A stretch of 64,000 nucleotides of DNA from Streptomyces toyocaensis (GTDB taxonomy: Bacteria > Actinomycetota > Actinomycetes > Streptomycetales > Streptomycetaceae), in NCBI RefSeq assembly GCF_000725125.1, contig NZ_JFCB01000001.1, positions 558,001 through 622,000 on the forward strand, read 5' to 3'. Numbering within the stretch: the stretch's first letter is position 1; every line of letters begins with the position of its first letter. Shown here one piece after another: positions 15,840 to 22,750 of the stretch. The position numbers and the translations under genes are program-made. The notes under the pieces were generated by a model. The model did no database searches. It saw only the letters and a list, made by a program, of their open reading frames with translations, and was not told the DNA's origin.

Positions 15840-17630
15840 GTGCCGACGACCGGGACCCGGGCACGGCCGGAGGACGGGGCACGGAGCGGAGCCGACGGCC
15901 CGACGCCGGGACGCACGCCCGAAGTGCTTGTCCTGCTGTGCTCGGTCGCCGCCGCCGCGGCGACGGTGGCCCAGCCCTTCGTCCTCGGCCGCACACTCGA
16001 TCTGCTCCTGGACGACGGCACGGACGGCGGCGGTGCCGCGGGACGCTGGCTGGCGCTGAGTGCCGCGCTGCTCGTCGGCGAACTGCTCCTCGACAGTCTC
16101 ACCTCCCTGTTCACCGGCCGCTGCAACGCCGCGTGGACGGCGTCCGTCCGGTCCCGCGCCCACGACGGTCTGCTGCGCGCCGTACCGGACCGTGCGCGGT
16201 CCTGCACGCCGGGGGACGTCGGAACCCGCCTGACCCTCAACGCCGCCGACGCGGGGGGTGCCCCCGCGGCCCGGGCGGCGCTGGTGGCCTCGGCGTTCAC
16301 GCCCGTGGGCGCGCTCGTCGCGCTCGCCCTCGTCGACATATGGGCGGCGGTCTGCGTACTGGCAGGGCTGCCCGCTCTGGCGCTGGTCCTGCGGGCCTTC
16401 GCCCGCGACACCGGTGCCTCGGTCGCCTCCTACCAGCACACGCAGTCGGACATCGCGTCCCGGCTGCTGGAGGCCCTGGAGGGGGCGGCGACGATCGCCG
16501 CGGCAGGAACCGTCGCCCGTGAACGAGCCCGCGTCCTCGCGCCGTTGACGCAGCTCGCGGCCCAGGGCCGGCTCATGTGGGCGCTGCACGGCCGGGCCCT
16601 GGCCCGCAGCGGCGTCCTGGTCCCGCTGCTCACCCTCGCCGCCACGGCCGTCGGCGGCCTGCGTCTGGCGTCCGGCGCCCTGAGCGTGGGCGAGCTGCTC
16701 GCGGTGTTCCGGTACGCGCAGCTGACGGCCGGCGTCGGGGGCGCCGCGTCCCTGCTGGGAGCGGTGGTACGGGGCCGTGAGGCACGGAACCGGACGCTGG
16801 CGCTGGCACGCGTGCCCGCACTGGTCCACGGGACGCGGCGCCTGCCCCCGGACGGGCCGGGCGAGCTCGAACTGCGCGGTGTACGGGTGGTGCGCGACGG
16901 CCGGCAGGTGCTGCGCGCGGACGGTGTGCGGGTGCCGGGCGGCGCCACTGCCGCGGTGGTCGGCCGCAGCGGAGCGGGGAAGTCCGTGCTGGCCGCCGTG
17001 GCGGGGCGGCTGACCGACCCCGACGAGGGACAGGTGCTGCTGGACGGGGTCGCCCTCGACCGGCTGACCCGGGAGGCGTTGCGCACGGAAGTCGCCTACG
17101 CGTTCGAGCGTCCGGCGCTGGGCGAGGGAACGATCGCCCAGGCGGTCGCCACCGGCCCGCGCCAGGTGTCGCCGGAGCGGGTACGGGAGGCCTGCCGTGC
17201 CGCGGGCGCGGACGGCTTCGTCCGCCGGCTGCCGAACGGTTACGACACCCCGCTGCCCGCGGCGCCGCTCTCGGGCGGCGAGCATCAGCGTCTCGGGCTC
17301 GCCCGGGCGTTCGCACACGCCGGACGGCTGCTGATCATGGACGACGCGACGTCCAGTCTGGACACGGCGACGGAGCACGAGGTGGACCGGGCACTGCGCC
17401 GTTCGGTGCGGCCCGGGACCCGGCTCGTCGTCGCGCACCGCCCGTCGGTGGCTGCCCGGTCGGACCTGGTGATCTGGCTGGAGGACGGGGAGGTGCGGGC
17501 CGTCGCGCCCCACCACGAACTGTGGGACCTGGCCGCCTACCGGGCGGTCTTCGCCGCCGACGGCACCGCGGCCGGGGCACCGCCCGGGAGCGCCACGCTC
17601 CGGTCCGAACCCGAAGGAGCGCGGCCGTGA
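15840..17630 (+). CDS. ramA: RamA, ABC exporter half with degenerate ATPase site
   Basis: A 596-residue ABC half-transporter: an N-terminal membrane domain (about residues 25-310) and an ATPase domain (340-590). The ATPase has Walker A GRSGAGKS, the signature LSGGEHQRLGLARAF, and the switch histidine in VVAHRPS. Walker B reads LLIMDDATSSLD, with aspartate where the catalytic glutamate should be, so this site is probably weak; the partner RamB has the normal glutamate. I chose the GTG at 15840: GAAGGGAGG lies 7 bases upstream, and this keeps the 15761-15792 hairpin outside the coding region. RamA and RamB are presumed to form a heterodimer exporting SapB. The ramB GTG overlaps its stop by 4 bases. 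Confidence 0.93.
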   Translation: MPTTGTRARPEDGARSGADGPTPGRTPEVLVLLCSVAAAAATVAQPFVLGRTLDLLLDDGTDGGGAAGRWLALSAALLVGELLLDSLTSLFTGRCNAAWTASVRSRAHDGLLRAVPDRARSCTPGDVGTRLTLNAADAGGAPAARAALVASAFTPVGALVALALVDIWAAVCVLAGLPALALVLRAFARDTGASVASYQHTQSDIASRLLEALEGAATIAAAGTVARERARVLAPLTQLAAQGRLMWALHGRALARSGVLVPLLTLAATAVGGLRLASGALSVGELLAVFRYAQLTAGVGGAASLLGAVVRGREARNRTLALARVPALVHGTRRLPPDGPGELELRGVRVVRDGRQVLRADGVRVPGGATAAVVGRSGAGKSVLAAVAGRLTDPDEGQVLLDGVALDRLTREALRTEVAYAFERPALGEGTIAQAVATGPRQVSPERVREACRAAGADGFVRRLPNGYDTPLPAAPLSGGEHQRLGLARAFAHAGRLLIMDDATSSLDTATEHEVDRALRRSVRPGTRLVVAHRPSVAARSDLVIWLEDGEVRAVAPHHELWDLAAYRAVFAADGTAAGAPPGSATLRSEPEGARP

Positions 17631-19501
17631 GGCGCGCCCCGCGCGTGACCGCGGACGCGCGGAGCACGGGTGACGGGTCGGGGGCGCTGCGCCGCATCGC
17701 GCCGCACGCCCGCCGCTTCCTCGCCCGCCGCACCGGAGTACTGGCACGTCTCGCGCTCTGGTCGCTGGCCGAGACCGGGCAGGCGTTCCTCGTGGGCTAC
17801 GGCGTCGCCCGAGCCGTCGACCAGGGGTTTCTCGCCGGTGACGCGCGCCGGGGGCTGCTGTGGCTCACGGTCGCGCTGGTCGCCGTGCTGCTCGGAGCGC
17901 CGGTGATCCGGGGCGTGTTCACCGAGCTGGCCTCTCTGACGGAACCGTTGCGCGACGGCCTGGTGCGGCGGGCGGTCGACCGGTCCCTGGCCCGAGCGGC
18001 ACCGGGAGGGTCCGGCGGGACGGACCGGGCGGCCGTCTCCCGGCTGACGAACCAGGTCGAGATCGCCCGGGACAGCTTCGCCGGTCTCGTGCTGACCCTG
18101 CGGTCCTTCGTCTTCACCGCCGCCGGAGCGCTGCTGGGGCTGGCGTCGCTGCATCCCGCCCTCCTCGTGGTGGTGCTGCCACCGCTGGCGGGCGGTCTGG
18201 TGCTGTTCCTGGCGACGCTGCGGCCCATGGCGGCGGCTCAGCGACGCGCGCTGGCGGCCGACGAGGCGCTGGGCGACCACGCGGCCAGGACACGGGCGGC
18301 GTTGCGGGACCTGACGGCCTGCGGGACCGGACCCGAGGCGGCGCGGTGCGGGGCGGAACTGATCGACGGTGCCGCCGCGGCGGCCCGCGTCCTGGCCGGC
18401 TGGGCGGCGGTGCGTACGGCGGCGCTCGGCGTCGCGGGTCATCTGCCCGTCCTGGCACTGCTGCTGGCCGTGCCGTGGCTGCGCGGGCGGGGGGTGACCG
18501 CCGGCGCGCTGCTGGGCGCCTTCACCTATCTCGTCCAGTCGCTCCTGCCCGCCCTCCACACGCTGATGACGGCGCTCGGCGCGGCGGGCTCCCGGCTGCT
18601 GGTCGTCCTCGACCGCATCATCGGCCCGGATCCGGAGGTGGACCCGGATCCGAAACCGGATCCGAAACCGGATCCCAAACCGGATCCGGAACCGGAACCG
18701 AAGGCGGTGCAGAAGACCGTCCTCACCGCCCCGCCCCGGACGACCGTCGGCGTCCCCACCCCCGGCGCCCGGCCCCCGGCGGTGGAACTGCGAGCCGTCA
18801 CCCTTTCCTACGGCGCCCGCGCGGAACCGGTACTCGACGCGCTCGACCTGTGCGTCGCCCCCGGCGAGCACCTCGCCGTCGTCGGACCGAGCGGCATCGG
18901 CAAGTCCACGCTCACCCGCCTGGTGGCGGGGACGCTCGCGCCGAGCGGCGGCGAGGTCCGGGTGGCCGGCCGGGGGGTGACCGGGCGTGCCCCCGCCGAC
19001 CTCGCCGCACTGCGCGTACTGGTGCCCCAGGAGGCGTACGTCTTCTCCGGCACCCTGTGCGACAACCTCGCGTATCTGCGTCCCGACGTGAGCCGCGCGG
19101 ACCTCGACGCCGCCGTCGAGGGCCTCGGCCTGCGGCCCCTGGTGAAACGCCTGGGCGGGCTCGACGCACCGGTGCGGCCCGCCGAGCTGTCCCCCGGCGA
19201 ACGGCAACTCGTCGCGTTGGCCCGCGCGTTCCTGGCGCCCGCGCCGCTGCTGCTGCTCGACGAGGCCACCTGCCACCTCGACCCGGCGGCCGAGGCGCGG
19301 GCGGAGGAGGCTCTCGCACGGCGCCCGGGAACGCTGCTGGTGGTGGCGCACCGCCTGTCGTCGGCGGTCCGTGCCGACCGGGTACTGGTGCTGGACGGGA
19401 CGGAGGCGGTCTGCGGCACCCACGCGGAGGTGCTGGACCGCTCGCCGCTCTACCGTGACCTGACGGGCCACTGGAACGGCGGCCCGGCCCGGCGGTCCTG
19501 A
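17627..19501 (+). CDS. ramB: RamB, ABC exporter half with repeat-rich linker
   Basis: A 624-residue ABC half-transporter, partner of RamA. The membrane domain spans about residues 30-320. A proline-aspartate linker follows (near residues 335-355, DPKPDPKPDP pattern), coded by 12-bp tandem repeats. The ATPase has Walker A GPSGIGKS, the signature region LSPGERQLVALARAF (Pro instead of Gly at the third place) and an intact Walker B LLLLDEATCHLD with the catalytic glutamate. The GTG at 17627 follows AAGGAG by 8 bases and overlaps the ramA stop. It ends the ramCSAB operon and converges with ramR. Confidence 0.94.
   Translation: MRRAPRVTADARSTGDGSGALRRIAPHARRFLARRTGVLARLALWSLAETGQAFLVGYGVARAVDQGFLAGDARRGLLWLTVALVAVLLGAPVIRGVFTELASLTEPLRDGLVRRAVDRSLARAAPGGSGGTDRAAVSRLTNQVEIARDSFAGLVLTLRSFVFTAAGALLGLASLHPALLVVVLPPLAGGLVLFLATLRPMAAAQRRALAADEALGDHAARTRAALRDLTACGTGPEAARCGAELIDGAAAAARVLAGWAAVRTAALGVAGHLPVLALLLAVPWLRGRGVTAGALLGAFTYLVQSLLPALHTLMTALGAAGSRLLVVLDRIIGPDPEVDPDPKPDPKPDPKPDPEPEPKAVQKTVLTAPPRTTVGVPTPGARPPAVELRAVTLSYGARAEPVLDALDLCVAPGEHLAVVGPSGIGKSTLTRLVAGTLAPSGGEVRVAGRGVTGRAPADLAALRVLVPQEAYVFSGTLCDNLAYLRPDVSRADLDAAVEGLGLRPLVKRLGGLDAPVRPAELSPGERQLVALARAFLAPAPLLLLDEATCHLDPAAEARAEEALARRPGTLLVVAHRLSSAVRADRVLVLDGTEAVCGTHAEVLDRSPLYRDLTGHWNGGPARRS
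18646..18693 (+). repeat. Four 12-bp tandem repeats inside ramB
   Basis: Units GGATCCGAAACC, GGATCCGAAACC, GGATCCCAAACC and GGATCCGGAACC run head to tail, followed by a half unit. They encode the DPKP linker between the RamB membrane and ATPase domains. Copy number could vary by slippage without breaking the frame. Confidence 0.85.
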
Positions 19502-19543
19502 CCGTGGCCGGCCGGGCCGCACGGAGACGTCACCGCACGCCGG

Positions 19544-20140
19544 TCACGTCCATCCGGCGCTCTGCAGGATGCGTATCGCGTCGACCCGGTTGCGGGCGCC
19601 CACCTTCCGGATCGCGGTGGCCATGTAGTTGCGGACGGTCCCCCGGGACAGGTGCAGGCGGGCCGCTATCTCGGCCATCGGCGCCCCCTGGGAGGCGAGG
19701 GACAGCACGCTCAGTTCCCGGGTGGTCAGCGGCATCTCCGCTCCCTCCAGCAGGGCGACGGTGAGCGTCTCGTCGAGGAAACGCTCACCCTTGGCGACCG
19801 CGTGCACCGCCGTGATCAGCCGGCGGCCCGGGGCGTTCTTGTCGACCAGTCCGAGAGCACCGCCGTCGAACGCCCTGCGCAGGACGCCCGGCCGCTTGGC
19901 GCTCGTCAGAACGACGAGCCGGTCCCCGTGCCGCGCCCGGAAGGGGGCGTCGTGCGTCTGCCCGGGGCACCGCAGGCAGTCGCCGTCCACGACCCACACG
20001 TCCGTGGGCAGCACATCGGGATCCGGCAGGTCGGCGCCGGGTGACATGGACGAGACCTCCAGTGCGACATCGGATCTCAGCAGTTCCACCAATGCCGACC
20101 GCAGCAGTTCCTCGTCGTGCACCACGACTGTACGGACCAT
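19544..20140 (-). CDS. ramR: RamR, response-regulator-like activator of the ram operon
   Basis: A 198-residue regulator: receiver-like domain followed by a LuxR-type helix-turn-helix (LTTRELSVLSLASQGAPMAEIA, then TVRNYMATAIRKVG). The position of the usual phospho-aspartate is Asp52 in WVVDGD, and a DK pair near residue 106 matches the conserved lysine, but no kinase gene is adjacent. In S. coelicolor this orphan regulator is required for SapB synthesis and switches on ramC. I chose the ATG at 20140, 8 bases after AGAGG; a GTG at 20149 is an alternative. It lies opposite the ramCSAB operon, with stops 42 bases apart. Confidence 0.94.
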   Translation of the reverse strand: MVRTVVVHDEELLRSALVELLRSDVALEVSSMSPGADLPDPDVLPTDVWVVDGDCLRCPGQTHDAPFRARHGDRLVVLTSAKRPGVLRRAFDGGALGLVDKNAPGRRLITAVHAVAKGERFLDETLTVALLEGAEMPLTTRELSVLSLASQGAPMAEIAARLHLSRGTVRNYMATAIRKVGARNRVDAIRILQSAGWT

Positions 20141-20688
20141 CTCCCCCACCTCTTGTCAGCGGCCCGCGCCCCGGGGCAGCCGGCCTCGCACTCCTTGGAG
20201 CCAGGGGCCATGTGCCCTGATCCGTCCCGGGGGAACACGCGCGTACGCACGTGCGAACCGCACCGGACGCAATCCGCCGCCCCCCGCACTCCCCGAAGGG
20301 CGGTCCGGCCGCGTCCGTCCGGCCGAAAAGGGCGGCATCGCCCACCCTGCGGCGGGCGGCGGCCGCCCAGGCGGAACGCGGCGGCCGGCCGTCGCACCCG
20401 CGACGGCCGCTCCCGGCGCTGGCCACGGCCGTACACGGCCGGCCGGCCCCGCCGCACCCCGTGGAACCGGACGGCCGGGTGACGCTTTCTGCCCGTCCGG
20501 GAGTACGGCTGGAAACAGTCAGGCTGCAATCTGGCGCGATTCCCACGGCGTCCGCGGGTGTTCCCCTCCCGCGCGGCGGCCGCCTCGCGCCCCTCAGCGC
20601 CTGTCACCTGCCCTGAGGCGTGCCGCACCGAGGGGACCCGCTCGGGCCGCTCGCCCGGTCAAGGGGTCCGGGCGGGCTCCACCGACCC
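20141..20688. other. Gene-free region between ramR and the TetR gene
   Basis: Short overlapping frames on both strands have no ribosome sites or recognisable protein features, and codon patterns are poor. It should contain the ramR promoter. I see no array like the one before ramC. Confidence 0.5.
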
Positions 20689-20746
20689 GTACCGATACGC
20701 AGGTGTATCGATACGCCTCCGTACCGGTACACTGGCGTATCGATGG
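20689..20746. promoter_or_regulatory. Four phased GTAYCGRTAC palindromes before the TetR gene
   Basis: GTACCGATAC (20689), GTATCGATAC (20705), GTACCGGTAC (20721) and GTATCGATGG (20737) start exactly 16 bases apart. The middle two are perfect palindromes. The array ends 36 bases before the TetR-family start codon and covers a TACACT -10-like box at 20728-20733. It is the likely operator for autorepression. Confidence 0.75.
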
Positions 20747-20782
20747 ACGCGAAACGCACTCCAGGGGCAAGGAGCCGAGCCG

Positions 20783-21397
20783 ATGACGTCGCAGGACGCG
20801 GGCCGACCGGGGTCGGCCGGAACCTCGCGCCGCTCCAAGATCACGCCGGAGCGTGAGCGGGAGTTCTTCGACGCGGTGCTGGACCGGATCCGGGAGTGCG
20901 GCTACGACGCCGTGAGCATGGAGGGCATCGCCGCCAGAACGCGGTGCAGCAAGTCGACGCTCTACCGGCAGTGGCGGACCAAGCCCCGGTTCGTCGCCGC
21001 CGCCCTGCGGTCCCGCCGGCAGGCGCGGTTCGCCGGCATCGACACCGGCACCCTGGCCGGGGACCTGCGCGAGGCGGCGCGGTGCGCGGGGGAGTGGTCA
21101 CCGAAGGACACCCAGCTGCTGCAGGCACTCGGCCACGCGGTGCTGCAGGACCAGGAACTCGCGGAGGCGCTGCGCGAGGCGCTGGTCGACCCCGAACTCG
21201 CGGCGCTGGAGGAGATTCTGCGGCGCGGGGCCGAGCGCGGGGAGGTCGACGCCGGGAACCCGGCGCTCGCGTTCGTCCCGGCGCAGATCTTCGGTGTGCT
21301 GCGGGTGCGACCCATGCTGGAGGGGCGCCACGCGGACCCGGACTATCTGGTGCGGTTCGTGGAGGCCGCCGTACTGCCGGCACTCGGCCTCCCCTGA
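20783..21397 (+). CDS. TetR-family transcriptional regulator
   Basis: A 204-residue repressor-type protein. The N-terminal helix-turn-helix is at about residues 40-65: VSMEGIAARTRCSKSTLYRQW. The rest is the helical ligand-binding domain. AAGGAG lies 8 bases before the ATG. Four phased palindromes just upstream argue for self-repression. Neither the ligand nor any other target is evident; ramR lies divergently 640 bases away and the DUF2510 gene is convergent, so it could be a stand-alone regulator. Confidence 0.9.
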   Translation: MTSQDAGRPGSAGTSRRSKITPEREREFFDAVLDRIRECGYDAVSMEGIAARTRCSKSTLYRQWRTKPRFVAAALRSRRQARFAGIDTGTLAGDLREAARCAGEWSPKDTQLLQALGHAVLQDQELAEALREALVDPELAALEEILRRGAERGEVDAGNPALAFVPAQIFGVLRVRPMLEGRHADPDYLVRFVEAAVLPALGLP

Positions 21398-21475
21398 GAC
21401 CCGGGCCGCCGTTCCCGGGCCGACCGGGCGGTGGCCTGACGCGCCGCACCGTGGGGACGGGGGCGGCGCCCACCC

Positions 21476-21520
21476 GGCCGGGTGGGACACCTCTTGAGCG
21501 GAGGGGTGTCCCACCCGGCC
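21476..21520. terminator. Bidirectional terminator between convergent genes
   Basis: A 16-bp perfect stem (21476-21491 with 21505-21520) and a 13-nt loop, placed between the convergent TetR and DUF2510 genes. Confidence 0.8.
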
Positions 21521-21535
21521 GCCGTACGCGGGGTG

Positions 21536-22486
21536 TCAGACGTCCTGCCCGTTGCCGCCGCCGCCCGACGCCGGCTCGATGCCCTCGGTGATCTCGTCGA
21601 GAACGGACTGCGTCTGGTCGGTGTCGACCCCGAAACGGACCACCACGATCTGCTTCGGCTGCGCGGGGGACGGGAAGGCGAGCGACTGCACGTACCCGTC
21701 CGAACCCTTGCTGGTGACCGCCTTCCAGCGCACCAGGTAGCCCTTCTGCCCGGCCACGGTCACTGCCCTGGACGCGAGCACGTCGTGGGAGGTGATCTTC
21801 CCGTAGGAGTCACCGCCGTAGCTCTGCTCGGCGTTGGCGGCGATGTCCGCCTTGGCGACCTCCTCGGCGGTCGAGCCCCGGGCGCCGAGCGCCAGGGCGG
21901 GCGCCGAGTACGCACCGCCCTTGGTGCAGCTCTTCGACGTGTTGCCGGGGCAGTCGTACTCGTCCTTCGACGTCACCGCGGCACCCGACCGCAGTTCCTG
22001 CCCGTACCAGCCGTCCGGGACGGGCAGACTGATCCCGCTCAGCGCGTCGGTCACCGATCCGCTCTCGACCCGCGGCGCCTCGGAACCGCCGGGTCCCGGT
22101 TCCCCGCCCCCGCCGGAGTCGTCGTCCGGCCGGCCGTCCCGCCCGCCCGGTCCCCGCGAGGCCGTGGAGCCCCCGCCTCCGCCGTCGTCCGTCAGCGCGT
22201 ACACGCCGACACCGATGCTCGCCAGGACGGCGACGGCCACCGCGACGGCTATGCCGTTGCGCACACGGTGCCCGCGGCCGGACGGCGGCGGAACGGGATG
22301 CACCGGGTGGGCCGGAAGCGCCGCCCCGGCCGCGGTGCCCGGCGCCGGCGGCCCCCAGGCGGTGGCCGGCCCCGCCGGCCGGACCTGGTCCGTCCAGGCC
22401 GCGCCGTCCCACCAGCGCTCGGTGGCCGGTCCGTCATTCGTGTGCCCGGGGTCGGGGTACCACCCGGGAGGAGTCACCTGCGTCAT
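21536..22486 (-). CDS. DUF2510 membrane-anchored protein
   Basis: A 316-residue protein. The N-terminus has the DUF2510 signature (PGWYPDPGHTNDGPATERWW, then GAAWTDQV). A proline-rich stretch and one membrane helix (about residues 80-98, GIAVAVAVAVLASIGVGVYA) follow. After that comes a glycine-rich linker and an outside domain of about 180 residues with two cysteines in DCPGNTSKSC, possibly a disulphide. The outside domain resembles secreted actinobacterial proteins of unknown role. The ATG at 22486 follows GTGGGGG. Probably a cell-surface protein; function unknown. Confidence 0.8.
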   Translation of the reverse strand: MTQVTPPGWYPDPGHTNDGPATERWWDGAAWTDQVRPAGPATAWGPPAPGTAAGAALPAHPVHPVPPPSGRGHRVRNGIAVAVAVAVLASIGVGVYALTDDGGGGGSTASRGPGGRDGRPDDDSGGGGEPGPGGSEAPRVESGSVTDALSGISLPVPDGWYGQELRSGAAVTSKDEYDCPGNTSKSCTKGGAYSAPALALGARGSTAEEVAKADIAANAEQSYGGDSYGKITSHDVLASRAVTVAGQKGYLVRWKAVTSKGSDGYVQSLAFPSPAQPKQIVVVRFGVDTDQTQSVLDEITEGIEPASGGGGNGQDV

Positions 22487-22750
22487 GCCCCCACCGTATG
22501 AGGCGACGGTGAAAGCCGTATGAGAGAGTCCCGCCGGCGCGCGTCCCCGCCCGGTACGCCCCGCGCAACCCGGCTTGGAACGAGAGCAGTTGACCACCGG
22601 TGACACCTGGTGGGAGGCGGCCGGCGTCGACCCGGGGCGCCGGGTGTCACTCCTCACGGCAACACGTGCTCCGACCGGGCACCGCTCGGACGGGAGGAGG
22701 GCTACGCTCGACACCGGTACGTCATTCGGGCGACTCGGGGAGGTAGCGGG

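Noticed and set aside
15696..17747. 683-codon open frame on the minus strand
   Set aside because: It is the shadow of ramA, which has Walker and signature motifs in the other direction.
18646..18693. Tandem repeats considered as a CRISPR or attachment site
   Set aside because: The units are contiguous 12-mers within coding sequence, with no spacers.
20141..20688. Several overlapping frames of 60-250 codons upstream of the TetR gene
   Set aside because: None has a ribosome site or recognisable sequence; the Arg/Gly/Pro bias is that of GC-rich non-coding DNA.
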